Shown here: piece by piece, positions 6,832 through 14,583 of the stretch
Numbering within the stretch: position 1 is the first letter of the stretch
Layout: the number at the start of each line of letters is the position of its first letter
Source: an uncultured Sphingomonas sp.
GTDB lineage: Bacteria; Pseudomonadota; Alphaproteobacteria; Sphingomonadales; Sphingomonadaceae
NCBI GenBank assembly: GCA_946482655.1
Contig: CAMLSA010000042.1
Span: forward strand, 1 to 25,623
DNA length: 25,623 nt
Direction of reading: 5' to 3'
Translations under genes and position numbers: made by a program
Notes under the pieces: generated by a model
The model's input: the letters and a program-made list of their open reading frames with translations, nothing else
Told to the model about the DNA's origin: nothing
Database searches by the model: none

Positions 6832-7585
6832 AGCTCCCCGTCGGACCTATGAAACTCAGATGGAGGTTCTTGGCTCCGCGGGGGATGTCGACCGCGGCGC
6901 TGTCGAATTCGGCCGAGGCACCAGGGGCGAGCACCGGCACCGGCCGGGTGATCGTCCAGCTATAGACGGTGCGCCCGCCGGTATCGCGCAGCTCGGCGCG
7001 GATATCGCGGACCGTCTGGGGGACGTCGGTCGGGTTGACGATGCGCCCGGCCACCGCGAGCAGCTCGTTGCCGCTCGCGGTTTCGCGCCGGTCGGGCTTG
7101 CGGGTCATCTCGATCACCAGCGGCACCGGCGCGGGGGTGACGCCCAGCCTCTCCGCGAGCTTGTCGGGTCCGATCGCGACCACCGCGCCGACCGCCGCGA
7201 GTAGCACCAGCGCGACGATCACCGCAACGGTCGTCAGCAGCTTGCCGATATTGCGGCGGGGCCGGGCGACGACGATATCATGGATCGGCGCCTTCTCTTG
7301 CGGACCATCATAGCGCGCCTGGATCTCGCTTTCGGGCTGCTCCGTGTCCGAAGTGGCAGGCGGCGGCACCGGTTCTACGGTCTCGGCGGCCCGAGCCCCG
7401 GCGGGCGCCCGGCCGGCGGCGGCGAGATCCTTTTCCGCTTCGGCAGGGCCGGGCGGGGGCGGCTCCTGAAACCAGCTGTGCCGGCAGCTCGCGCAGCGCA
7501 CCTGCCGTCCGGAAGGCCCCACTGCGGCGTCGGGGACCAGATAGCGAGTGTTGCAGGCGGGGCAGGACAGGATCATTTGCGCCAT
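6830..7585 (-). CDS. MJ0042-family zinc-ribbon membrane protein with DUF3426-like domain
   Basis: A 251-residue protein from the ATG at 7585; an alternative ATG at 7576 removes only three residues and matches the usual family opening (MILxCPAC). Neither start has a strong ribosome site. Residues 5-36 form the zinc ribbon: C8xxC11 and C31xxC34 with [11 protein letters not shown] and [12 protein letters not shown], the hallmark of the MJ0042 finger. A proline- and glutamate-rich low-complexity linker (40-100) leads to one transmembrane helix (about 116-138). The remaining ~110 residues form a beta-rich domain with [14 protein letters not shown] and [15 protein letters not shown], like the DUF3426 C-terminal domain. 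The protein is probably an inner-membrane protein with a cytoplasmic zinc finger and periplasmic C-terminus. It is divergent from ftsE (156 bp between start codons), an arrangement common in alphaproteobacteria; its molecular role is unknown. Confidence 0.85.
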   Translation of the reverse strand: MAQMILSCPACNTRYLVPDAAVGPSGRQVRCASCRHSWFQEPPPPGPAEAEKDLAAAGRAPAGARAAETVEPVPPPATSDTEQPESEIQARYDGPQEKAPIHDIVVARPRRNIGKLLTTVAVIVALVLLAAVGAVVAIGPDKLAERLGVTPAPVPLVIEMTRKPDRRETASGNELLAVAGRIVNPTDVPQTVRDIRAELRDTGGRTVYSWTITRPVPVLAPGASAEFDSAAVDIPRGAKNLHLSFIGPTGS

Positions 7586-7740
7586 CACTAACCACGCGAC
7601 GAGTCGCGCTGCAACCCTCCGCGATGGCCCTGCAGGTGCTGGGCGATTCAATGCTGTGGATGATTGCCGACACTCATCCCCCATTTGCGAGCGGACGACG
7701 CCTGTGCCATTGCCAGCACGATGTACGAGGGATGGATCCG

Positions 7741-8469
7741 ATGAGGCCGGGGGCCGCCAACATCGTCCAGTTCGAGAATGTCGGGCTTCGCTATGGCGCG
7801 GGCGCTGAGACACTGAGCGACATCAGCTTCAGCCTGGAGACCGGAGCCTTCTACTTCCTCACCGGACCCTCGGGCGCGGGCAAGAGCTCGCTGCTGCGGC
7901 TGATCTACCTGGCCCAGCGGCCGAGCCGCGGGCTGATCCGCATGTTCGGCGAGGACGTCGTCACCTTGCCCCGCGCGCGCATGCCCGGCTTTCGCCGCCG
8001 GATCGGCACCGTATTCCAGGATTTCCGCCTGATTCCGCATCTGTCGGCCTATGAGAATATCGCGCTTCCGCTGCGCGTGAACGGCGTCGCCGAGGCCGAC
8101 ATCGATACGCCGGTGCGCGAGATGCTCGACTGGGTCGGCCTGGCGGGTCGCGCCTATGCCAGGCCCGCGACCCTGTCGGGCGGTGAGCAGCAGCGCGTCG
8201 CGATCGCCCGCGCGGTGATCGGCCGGCCCGAGATCCTCGTCGCCGACGAGCCGACCGGCAACGTCGATCCCGAAATGGCCGAGCGGCTGCTCTACCTGTT
8301 CGTCGCGCTCAACAAGCTTGGCACGACGATCCTGGTCGCGACGCACGATCTCCATCTCGTCCCGCGCGTGCCCAATGCGCAGATCATCCGGCTCGACAAT
8401 GGCCGCCTGACCAATCCGGCGGTGGGGCCACGCGAACCGGCGCCAATTTCCCGTCCGGGGGTCGATTGA
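7741..8469 (+). CDS. ftsE: Cell division ATP-binding protein FtsE
   Basis: A 242-residue ABC ATPase that pairs with FtsX at the division site, where the complex controls peptidoglycan hydrolases during septation. Seen: Walker A GPSGAGKS (42-49), Q-loop VFQDFRL (91-97), the FtsE-typical [11 protein letters not shown] (101-111), signature LSGGEQQ (145-151), Walker B ILVADEP (165-171) with TGNVDP, and the switch histidine in ATHDLH (His202). The GAGGG at 7727-7731 lies 9 bases before the ATG at 7741, which was preferred over the ATG at 7732 that directly abuts it; the frame extends further upstream without family sequence. The stop overlaps the ftsX start (TGATG), so the two are translationally coupled. 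Length is slightly above the usual ~225-235 residues because of a short C-terminal tail. Confidence 0.95.
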   Translation: MRPGAANIVQFENVGLRYGAGAETLSDISFSLETGAFYFLTGPSGAGKSSLLRLIYLAQRPSRGLIRMFGEDVVTLPRARMPGFRRRIGTVFQDFRLIPHLSAYENIALPLRVNGVAEADIDTPVREMLDWVGLAGRAYARPATLSGGEQQRVAIARAVIGRPEILVADEPTGNVDPEMAERLLYLFVALNKLGTTILVATHDLHLVPRVPNAQIIRLDNGRLTNPAVGPREPAPISRPGVD

Positions 8470-9380
8470 TGGCGCTGTTCGGGCAGGGATCGGGCACATG
8501 GCTGACCAGCGCCGCCGGCCGACGCCTGCTACCCGAGGGCTGGCTGTCGGGGCCGATGCCGTGGGTAATCGCGATCATGATGTTCCTGATGGTGCTCGCA
8601 GCGGCGGCGGGGCTCGCGCTGGGCTTCGCGGCGCGCGGGCTCGACGCGCATCTGTCGGGGCAGATCACCATCCAGATCGTCGACGCCAGTCGGCCCCGTC
8701 GCGACCAGGCGGCGGCGCGGATCGTCGAGGCGGTCGAAGCCCTGCCCGGCGTCGCCTCGGTCAGGCGAATCGACGACCGCGAGATGACCGAGCTGCTCCA
8801 GCCATGGCTGGGCGCGGGCCTCGCCGATAACGACCTGCCGGTGCCGGCGATGATCGATGTCGCCTTCGAGCCTGGCGCGCCAGCCGGCCCGCGCACCGCC
8901 GAGGCGGTGGTCCGGGAGATCAGCCCGCGGGCGCGGATCGACGCGCATGCGCAATGGCTGGCGCCGCTTGCCGGGCTGATCGGTTCGCTGCGCTGGCTGG
9001 CCGGGGTGCTCGTCCTGCTGATGGCCGCGGCGGCGGCCTTCACCGTGGTGCTCGCCGCGCGCGCGGCGCTCAACACCCATCAGGCGACGATCGACGTGAT
9101 GCACCATCTCGGATCGAGCGACGCCCAGATCGCTCGGCTGTTCCAGCGGCGGATCGCCACCGACGCGCTGTTCGGCGGGCTGGTGGGGCTGCTGCTCGCC
9201 AGCCTCGTCATCTTCGCGGTGGGCGACCGGATCGCACAGGTCGGCTCGGACCTGCTCGGCTCGGTCGAGCTGCCGACGGCCGCCTGGTTGATCCTCGCGC
9301 TGCTCCCGCTGGCCGGGACCCTGCTCGCGATGATCGCGGCACGGTTGACGATCATTCTCGCCCTGAGGCACCGGCTATGA
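8469..9380 (+). CDS. ftsX: Cell division protein FtsX (ABC permease)
   Basis: A 303-residue membrane partner of FtsE. One transmembrane helix near residues 32-54 (WVIAIMMFLMVLAAAAG) is followed by a ~110-residue extracytoplasmic domain containing ITIQIVDA and LPGVASVRRID, typical of FtsX periplasmic domains. Three C-terminal helices follow (about 175-200, 230-253, 273-297), with the FtsX core sequence HQATIDVMHHLGSSDAQIAR between the first two. The ATG at 8469 overlaps the ftsE stop by one base; a TTG at 8466 is in frame but less likely. FtsX lacks ATPase activity and transmits FtsE hydrolysis across the membrane to cell-wall hydrolase regulators. Confidence 0.93.
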   Translation: MALFGQGSGTWLTSAAGRRLLPEGWLSGPMPWVIAIMMFLMVLAAAAGLALGFAARGLDAHLSGQITIQIVDASRPRRDQAAARIVEAVEALPGVASVRRIDDREMTELLQPWLGAGLADNDLPVPAMIDVAFEPGAPAGPRTAEAVVREISPRARIDAHAQWLAPLAGLIGSLRWLAGVLVLLMAAAAAFTVVLAARAALNTHQATIDVMHHLGSSDAQIARLFQRRIATDALFGGLVGLLLASLVIFAVGDRIAQVGSDLLGSVELPTAAWLILALLPLAGTLLAMIAARLTIILALRHRL

Positions 9381-9390
9381 GGCGGCGGCC

Positions 9391-9924
9391 ATGATCGTCC
9401 GTGTCCTCGCAACCGCGCTGCTGCTGTGGATCGCGGGGTTCATGGCCTTCGCGCTGTTCCTGCCCCAGCCGGCGCCGGATGGCCTCATCACCGACGGCAT
9501 CGTCGTGATGACCGGCGGCCGCGGCCGCGTCGAGCGCGGGCTGGCGCTGCTCGGCGAGAAGCGGGCGCAGCGGCTGCTGGTTTCGGGAGCCGACCGGCGG
9601 GTCCGGCCGCACGAGCTCGCGGCGCAATTCAAGGCGCCGCCCGCTCTGGTCGATTGCTGCGTCGATCTCGGCCATGAATCGGTCGACACGCGTTCGAACG
9701 CGGACGAATCCGCCCGCTGGATCGCGAACCACCGCTACAGGTCGATCAGGCTGGTCACTTCGGACTGGCACATGGTGCGCGCGCGCCATGATCTCGAAGC
9801 AAGGACCGGCGACGATCTCGAGATCGTCGCCGATGCGGTGCGGACCGAGCCGGGGCTGCTCGATCTGGTGCGCGAATATAACAAATATCTGCTGCGGCGG
9901 ATCGCGGGGTTGATCGGCATATGA
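9391..9924 (+). CDS. DUF218 / YdcF-family protein
   Basis: A 177-residue protein of the DUF218 (YdcF/SanA-like) family. Seen: an N-terminal hydrophobic helix (about 3-25) that could be a membrane anchor or uncleaved signal, the family opening DGIVVMTGGRGRVERGL, the strand LLVSGADRR, the DTRSNADESARWI segment (polar residues of the presumed active site) and LVTSDWHMVRAR, the conserved 'T..hm.Ra' motif. The function of the family is poorly defined; links to cell envelope metabolism are reported. It starts 10 bases after ftsX and its stop overlaps the acyltransferase start by ATGA, so it belongs to the ftsE-ftsX operon, which supports an envelope role. Confidence 0.9.
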   Translation: MIVRVLATALLLWIAGFMAFALFLPQPAPDGLITDGIVVMTGGRGRVERGLALLGEKRAQRLLVSGADRRVRPHELAAQFKAPPALVDCCVDLGHESVDTRSNADESARWIANHRYRSIRLVTSDWHMVRARHDLEARTGDDLEIVADAVRTEPGLLDLVREYNKYLLRRIAGLIGI

Positions 9925-10688
9925 TGGCGTTGCTGCGGTCGATCCTGTTCTTGCTGGTCTTCTATCCCGGAACCGTGCTGGCGGTGCTCAGCGCCTTTCC
10001 GCTGGTGCCGCTCGGCGGCCGGGTTCTGCGCCGCCACGCGATGCTCTGGGCGGGCTTCCACCGCTGGTGCTGCCGCTACATTCTCGGCATCCGAACGCGC
10101 GTAGCGGGGACTGTGCCGTCGGGTCCCTTTCTATTCGCCGCGAAGCATCAATCGATGTTCGAGACGCTCGACCTGCTGGTGATCATCGACGATCCCGCCG
10201 CAGTGCTCAAGCGCGAGCTGGCCGACCTGCCCTTGTTCGGCCAGGTCGCCAAACGCGCCGGGGTGATCCCGGTCGACCGTGCGGGCTCTGCCAAGGCGCT
10301 GCGCCGGATGATCCGCGCCGCGACCGAGGCGCGCGACAGCGGCCGCTCGATCCTGATCTTCCCCGAAGGCACCCGCGTCGCCCCGAGCCAGCGGCCGCCG
10401 CTCCAGCCCGGTTTCGCCGGTCTCTACAAGCAACTGCGCATCCCGGTCGTTCCGATCGCCCTCGACAGCGGCCTCCTCTGGCCGCGCAACAGCTTCATCA
10501 AACGGCCGGGGATCGTAACGATGCGCTTCGGCGATCCCATCCCTCCGGGCCTCCCGCGCGCGGAGATCGAGGCGAAGGTGCATGCCGCGATCAATGCGCT
10601 GGAAGTCGAAATGCCCCTCCCTGTCGATGGCAGGGCTAATGCGATCGCCCGAAATCGGGAGCCGCATCGTCCTGGCCCTGCTCGATGA
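9921..10688 (+). CDS. plsC: 1-acyl-sn-glycerol-3-phosphate acyltransferase (PlsC-like)
   Basis: A 255-residue acyltransferase predicted to convert lysophosphatidate to phosphatidate at the inner membrane. Seen: an N-terminal hydrophobic segment (about 5-30), the catalytic AAKHQSMFETL (His76, with Glu81 in the HX4D/E position), VIPVDR (116-120), FPEGTR (147-152) and RIPVVPIAL. Glutamate in place of aspartate in the HX4 motif is a known variant of this enzyme group (KHQSxxET). The start overlaps the preceding stop by ATGA; a second ATG at 9924 is equally possible. The last ~53 bases overlap the end of the convergent prephenate dehydrogenase gene. The final ~25 residues are proline- and arginine-rich and probably disordered. 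Whether it is the essential PlsC or a paralogue cannot be told. Confidence 0.88.
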   Translation: MMALLRSILFLLVFYPGTVLAVLSAFPLVPLGGRVLRRHAMLWAGFHRWCCRYILGIRTRVAGTVPSGPFLFAAKHQSMFETLDLLVIIDDPAAVLKRELADLPLFGQVAKRAGVIPVDRAGSAKALRRMIRAATEARDSGRSILIFPEGTRVAPSQRPPLQPGFAGLYKQLRIPVVPIALDSGLLWPRNSFIKRPGIVTMRFGDPIPPGLPRAEIEAKVHAAINALEVEMPLPVDGRANAIARNREPHRPGPAR

Positions 10689-11541
10689 TCGAGCGCCGCA
10701 CCGCGCGGGTGCGGGTGAAGAGATCGAACAAGGCGTCGCCATCACCCCAGCGGATCGCGCGCTGGAGCGCGGTAAGGTCCTCGGAGAAGCGCTGGAGCAT
10801 CTCGAGCACCGCATCCTTGTTCGACAGGAAGACATCGCGCCACATCGTCGGGTCCGAGGCGGCGATGCGGGTGAAGTCGCGAAAGCCGCCGGCCGAATAT
10901 TTGATCACCTCGCTTTGGGTGACTTCCTCCATGTCGGACGCGGTGCCGACGATCGTATAGGCGATCAGGTGCGGCAGATGGCTGGTCACCGCGAGCACCA
11001 GGTCATGGTGCTTGGGATCCATCGTCTCGACATTGGCGCCCAGCCGCCGCCAGAACTCCTCGACCCGCCGCACCGCTGTGGCGTCGGCGCCCTCGGGCGG
11101 GGTGACGATGCACCAGCGCTTGTTGAACAGCGTCGCGAAGCCCGCGTCGGGACCGCTATTCTCGGTGCCGGCGACCGGGTGGGCGGGGATGATCGTCGCG
11201 CCGGGCAGTGCCCCGGCGAGCGCGGCCAGCACGCTCACCTTGGACGAGCCGACATCGCTGACGATCGCGTCGGCCGGCAGATCGGCGGCGATCTCGGCGG
11301 CGGCCGCGCCCATCGCGCCCACCGGCACGCACAATATCACCAGATCGGCGTCGACCACCGAAGCGCCCGCCGTGTCGGTGACGTCGTCGACGAAGCCGAG
11401 CTCGCGCACCCGCTCGCGCACTTCGGGGCTGGCGTCGTGGCCGGTCAGCCGCACCGTCGGCATCGTCGCCTGGACGGCACGCGCGATCGACGAACCGATG
11501 AGCCCGAGGCCGATGATCGTGACGCGCGTGAAGGGCAGCAT
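10636..11541 (-). CDS. tyrA: Prephenate/arogenate dehydrogenase
   Basis: A 301-residue NAD(P)-dependent dehydrogenase of tyrosine synthesis, which oxidatively decarboxylates prephenate (and/or arogenate). Seen: an N-terminal Rossmann motif GLGLIGSS (11-18), LVILCVPVGAM (68-78), VSDVGSSK (94-101) and the catalytic PAHPVAGTENSG (119-130, His121), followed by the helical dimerisation domain with VTSHLPHLIAY and SAGGFRDFTRIA, all classic for this family. No chorismate mutase or ACT domain is fused. The start ATG at 11541 overlaps the hisC stop (TGATG), so the earlier frame extension to 11652 is rejected. The hisC-tyrA pairing is common in alphaproteobacteria, where HisC-type aminotransferases also act on aromatic substrates. 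Substrate preference (prephenate versus arogenate, NAD versus NADP) cannot be read from sequence here. Confidence 0.93.
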   Translation of the reverse strand: MLPFTRVTIIGLGLIGSSIARAVQATMPTVRLTGHDASPEVRERVRELGFVDDVTDTAGASVVDADLVILCVPVGAMGAAAAEIAADLPADAIVSDVGSSKVSVLAALAGALPGATIIPAHPVAGTENSGPDAGFATLFNKRWCIVTPPEGADATAVRRVEEFWRRLGANVETMDPKHHDLVLAVTSHLPHLIAYTIVGTASDMEEVTQSEVIKYSAGGFRDFTRIAASDPTMWRDVFLSNKDAVLEMLQRFSEDLTALQRAIRWGDGDALFDLFTRTRAVRRSIIEQGQDDAAPDFGRSH

Positions 11542-12644
11542 CAGCCCGCCGCCTCGACCAGCTTGCGCAGCGCGGCGGTGAGGCCGGTGATCTCCTCCTC
11601 GGTGCCGATGGTGATGCGCAGCGCATGGGGCAGGCCCTGGCCGGGCAGCCACCGGACGATATAGCCCGCCTTCATCAGCCCCTCATAGGCGGCCTCGGCG
11701 GTCAGCTTGCCTTCGAACAGCACCAGCGAGAAATTGGCCTTGCTCGGCACCGCCCGCAGTCCCTTGTTGCCAAGGCCGGCGATCTCGCCCTCGAACCAGG
11801 CGCGCCATTTGAGATTATGGTCGCGGCTGTTCTCGACGAATCGGGTATCGCCGAGGGCGGCGATCGCCGCCATCTGTCCGGCGGTGGTGACGTTGAAGGG
11901 CGCACGTATCTTGTGCATCGCCTCGATCACGTCACTGGACGCATAGCCCCAGCCGATCCGCTCGGCGGCGAGACCGAATATCTTGGAGAAGGTGCGGGTG
12001 ACCAGCACATTGGATTCGCGCTGCGCCAGCGCGAAGGCGCCGTCGTCGTCGCCGGGCTCGAGATATTCGGCATAGGCCTGATCGATCACCAGCAGGCAGT
12101 CCTTCGGCGTCGCGGCATGCAGGCGGGCGATGTCGGCGGCAGGCGAATAGGTGCCGGTCGGATTGTTCGGATTGGCGACAAAGATCACCCGCGTGCTCGG
12201 CGTGATATGCGCTATCAGCGCGTCGACATCGGTCGCATAATCCCTGTCGGGCGCGATCACCGGGTCGGCGCCGACCCGCCGCGCCGCGATTGGATAGACC
12301 GAGAAGCCGTACTTCACGAACAGCACCTCGTCGCCCGGACCGGCATAGGCGCCTGCGGCCAAATGGAGGATCTCGTCCGATCCGGTGCCGTAGATGATCC
12401 GGACGGGATCGAGCCCATGGTGCGCGGCGATCGCCTCGCGCAGATCGGCGGCCGAGGCGTCGGGATAGCGATAGAGCGAGGACGCGCCCGCGATAAAGGC
12501 GCCGCGCGCCGCCTCGCTGGTGCCGAGCGGATTTTCGTTGGAGCTGAGCTTGGCGACCTTGCGGCCGTCATCGGTGGTCGACCGCCCCGGCACATAGGGG
12601 GCGATGGCCTCGATCCAAGGCTTGGGCTGCAGCATCTGCGTCAT
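11541..12644 (-). CDS. hisC: Histidinol-phosphate / aromatic aminotransferase
   Basis: A 367-residue fold-type I PLP aminotransferase that converts imidazole-acetol phosphate to histidinol phosphate, and in this gene context probably also transaminates aromatic keto acids. Seen: [11 protein letters not shown] (33-43), [19 protein letters not shown] (85-93), [11 protein letters not shown] (156-166), VIDQAYAEY (186-194), the PLP-lysine segment [15 protein letters not shown] (Lys221) and the C-terminal [10 protein letters not shown] with the carboxylate-binding arginine. The ATG at 12644 is chosen because protein homology begins there; the same frame continues open to 13805 antisense to metX, which is shadow. 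No ribosome site lies upstream, and a promoter-like pair ends 7 bases before the ATG, so a leaderless transcript is possible. It is followed by tyrA with a one-base overlap. Confidence 0.93.
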   Translation of the reverse strand: MTQMLQPKPWIEAIAPYVPGRSTTDDGRKVAKLSSNENPLGTSEAARGAFIAGASSLYRYPDASAADLREAIAAHHGLDPVRIIYGTGSDEILHLAAGAYAGPGDEVLFVKYGFSVYPIAARRVGADPVIAPDRDYATDVDALIAHITPSTRVIFVANPNNPTGTYSPAADIARLHAATPKDCLLVIDQAYAEYLEPGDDDGAFALAQRESNVLVTRTFSKIFGLAAERIGWGYASSDVIEAMHKIRAPFNVTTAGQMAAIAALGDTRFVENSRDHNLKWRAWFEGEIAGLGNKGLRAVPSKANFSLVLFEGKLTAEAAYEGLMKAGYIVRWLPGQGLPHALRITIGTEEEITGLTAALRKLVEAAG

Positions 12645-12651
12645 GGCGTGC

Positions 12652-12680
12652 GCTTTAGGGGCGCATGCGCTGGTCTGCAA
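12652..12680 (-). promoter_or_regulatory. Candidate promoter of hisC-tyrA
   Basis: On the minus strand, TTGCAG (12680-12675) and TAAAGC (12657-12652) are separated by 17 bases. The predicted transcript start, about 7 bases past the -10, coincides with the hisC ATG at 12644, which has no ribosome site. This is consensus-based inference. Confidence 0.4.
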
Positions 12681-12687
12681 CACCAGC
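12661..12687. repeat. Palindrome and adjoining hairpin in the hisC/metX divergent region
   Basis: GCGCATGCGC (12661-12670) is a perfect 10-bp palindrome. It overlaps a second dyad, GCTGGT (12669-12674) with ACCAGC (12682-12687) around a 7-base loop. Both fall in or beside the hisC promoter spacer, so one could be an operator; GC-rich chance dyads are also common in such DNA. Confidence 0.4.
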
Positions 12688-12714
12688 TGGCCCCGGCGCC
12701 TTGTTCCACCCCCG

Positions 12715-12743
12715 TTGACAGCCTCGAAACCCCGTCCTAGCCC
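12715..12743 (+). promoter_or_regulatory. Candidate promoter of metX-metW
   Basis: A perfect TTGACA (12715-12720) is followed after 17 bases by TAGCCC (12738-12743). The predicted start falls at about 12750-12753, at the metX ATG (12753), which lacks a ribosome site (CGACACCCCC precedes it). The -10 is weak, as is usual in high-GC alphaproteobacteria. Confidence 0.5.
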
Positions 12744-12752
12744 GACACCCCC

Positions 12753-13889
12753 ATGACCGAAGACAGCCGTTTCGGCCTTGCCCGTTCCGTGACATTGGCC
12801 GGCCCGCTGCGGCTGGACGGCGGCACGCGCCTCGCGCCGGTCGAGATTGCCTATGAGACCTATGGGACGCTCAACCGCGACGCCTCCAACGCCGTCCTGA
12901 TCTGCCACGCGCTGACCGGCGATCAGCATGTGGCTTCGACCCACCCGCGCACCGGCAAGCCCGGCTGGTGGACGCGGATGGTCGGCGCCGGGAAGCCGAT
13001 CGATCCGGGACGCCACTTCATCCTGTGCGTCAATGTGCTGGGCAGCTGTCTCGGCAGCTCGGGTCCCGCGAGCATCGATCCCAGGACCGGCACCCCGTTC
13101 GCGATGCGCTTCCCGGTGATAACTATCCGCGACATGGTCCGCACCCAGGCGATGCTGCTCGATCATCTCGGCATCGGCGTGCTGAACGCGGTGGTCGGCG
13201 GCTCGATGGGCGGAATGCAGGTGCTGCAATGGGCGGCGACCTATCCCGAGCGGGTCCGCTCGGCGGTGGTGATCGCCAGCGCGGCCCGGCATTCGGCGCA
13301 GAACATCGCCTTCCACGAGGTCGGCCGCCAGGCGATCATGGCCGATCCCAAGTGGAATGGCGGCGACTATTATGCCACGGGTGATCCACCGGCCGCCGGT
13401 CTCGCGGTGGCGCGGATGGCGGCGCACATCACCTATCTGTCGGAAGCCGGGCTGACCGAGAAGTTCGGCCGCCGCCTGCAGAAGCGCGACGCCAAGAGCT
13501 TCGGCTTCGACGCCGATTTCCAGATCGAGAGCTATCTGCGCCACCAGGGGATCAGCTTCGTCGACCGGTTCGATGCCAACTCCTATCTCTACATCACCCG
13601 GGCGATGGACTATTTCGACCTGGCCGAGGAACATGGCGGGCTGCTCGCCACCGCCTTCGCGGGGTCTAAGAACACCCGCTTCTGCCTGGTGAGCTTCGAC
13701 ACCGACTGGCTCTATCCCAGCGCCGAATCGCGTGCGATCGTTCATGCGCTCAACGCGGCGGGCGCGCCGGTCAGCTTCGTCGAGCTGAGCTCGCCCTTCG
13801 GACATGACAGCTTCCTGCTCGACGTGCCCGAGCTCAACCGGGTGGTCGACGGCTTCCTGCGCGCCGGCGGCGGCGGAGAAGGCAGGTGA
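12753..13889 (+). CDS. metX: Homoserine O-acetyltransferase (or succinyltransferase) MetX
   Basis: A 378-residue alpha/beta-hydrolase-fold acyltransferase that activates homoserine for methionine synthesis. Seen: YETYGTLN (34-41), [10 protein letters not shown] (51-60), the oxyanion region [10 protein letters not shown] (97-105), the nucleophile GGSMGGMQ (Ser151), the acid in SFDTDWLYP (Asp318) and [10 protein letters not shown] (His351), giving a complete triad at usual spacing and full family length. MetX proteins are mostly acetyltransferases, but several are succinyltransferases and sequence alone at this level does not settle it. It is followed by metW with a GTGA overlap, the common alphaproteobacterial and betaproteobacterial pair. 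The region upstream is short (108 bp to the divergent hisC) and I saw no SAM-II riboswitch fold, which often precedes this gene in alphaproteobacteria. Confidence 0.95.
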   Translation: MTEDSRFGLARSVTLAGPLRLDGGTRLAPVEIAYETYGTLNRDASNAVLICHALTGDQHVASTHPRTGKPGWWTRMVGAGKPIDPGRHFILCVNVLGSCLGSSGPASIDPRTGTPFAMRFPVITIRDMVRTQAMLLDHLGIGVLNAVVGGSMGGMQVLQWAATYPERVRSAVVIASAARHSAQNIAFHEVGRQAIMADPKWNGGDYYATGDPPAAGLAVARMAAHITYLSEAGLTEKFGRRLQKRDAKSFGFDADFQIESYLRHQGISFVDRFDANSYLYITRAMDYFDLAEEHGGLLATAFAGSKNTRFCLVSFDTDWLYPSAESRAIVHALNAAGAPVSFVELSSPFGHDSFLLDVPELNRVVDGFLRAGGGGEGR

Positions 13890-14473
13890 GCGCGCTGCGG
13901 CCCGATCTCGCGATCATCGCCGATCATGTCGCGGCAGGCGCGCGCGTCCTCGATGTCGGCTGTGGCAACGGCGAGCTGATGGACGTGTTGCGGGCCCGCG
14001 GCTGCGACGCGCGCGGGATCGAGATCGATCCCGCGAATGTCAGCCTCGCGGTCGGTCGGGGCCTTTCGGTCGTCCAGGGCGACGCCGATGCCGATCTGAT
14101 CAACTATCCCGACAACGCGTTCGACTATGCGATCCTCAGCCAGACTCTGCAGACCGCGCGCGCGCCCGACAAGGTGCTGACCGAGCTGATGCGGATCGGC
14201 CGGCACGCCTTCGTGTCCTTCCCCAATTTCGCCTATTGGCGGGTACGCTGGAGCCTCGCCTGGGGCGGCCGCATGCCGGTCACGCCGGCGTTGCCGGTCA
14301 GCTGGTACGAGACCGAGAATATCCATCAGCTGACGATCGACGACTTCCGCGCCTTCGTGAAGGAGCGCGGCCTCACGGTCGAGCAGGCATGGTTCCTGAC
14401 CGGCGCACGCAGGCGCGGCGCGGCCGCGGCGAACCTGCGCGCCGAGCATGCGGTGTTCCTGCTGAGGCGGTGA
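13886..14473 (+). CDS. metW: Methionine biosynthesis protein MetW
   Basis: A 195-residue methyltransferase-fold protein. It starts with GTG at 13886, overlapping the metX stop. Seen: [16 protein letters not shown] (20-35), the SAM-binding motif [55 protein letters not shown]; and [11 protein letters not shown], all typical of MetW. The family works together with MetX in homoserine acylation in several bacteria, although no methyl-transfer reaction has been fixed for it. The tight coupling with metX supports that partnership. Length matches the family (about 195-210 residues). Confidence 0.94.
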   Translation: MSALRPDLAIIADHVAAGARVLDVGCGNGELMDVLRARGCDARGIEIDPANVSLAVGRGLSVVQGDADADLINYPDNAFDYAILSQTLQTARAPDKVLTELMRIGRHAFVSFPNFAYWRVRWSLAWGGRMPVTPALPVSWYETENIHQLTIDDFRAFVKERGLTVEQAWFLTGARRRGAAAANLRAEHAVFLLRR

Positions 14474-14583
14474 ACCAGCTTTCCCTCGGAGGGCGTGCAG
14501 AAGAAGTGTCCCACCGTCCCAAGGCTCGACATCGGTCCCTCCGCTGATAGGTTTCGAGCCGTCGGACCACCCAGAGGCATTTC

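Noticed and set aside
12661..12752. SAM-II riboswitch before metX
   Set aside because: No pseudoknot-like arrangement was apparent by eye and the predicted promoter lies immediately before the ATG.
12645..13805. N-terminal extension of the hisC frame
   Set aside because: It runs antisense through metX and has no similarity to aminotransferases; HisC begins at 12644.
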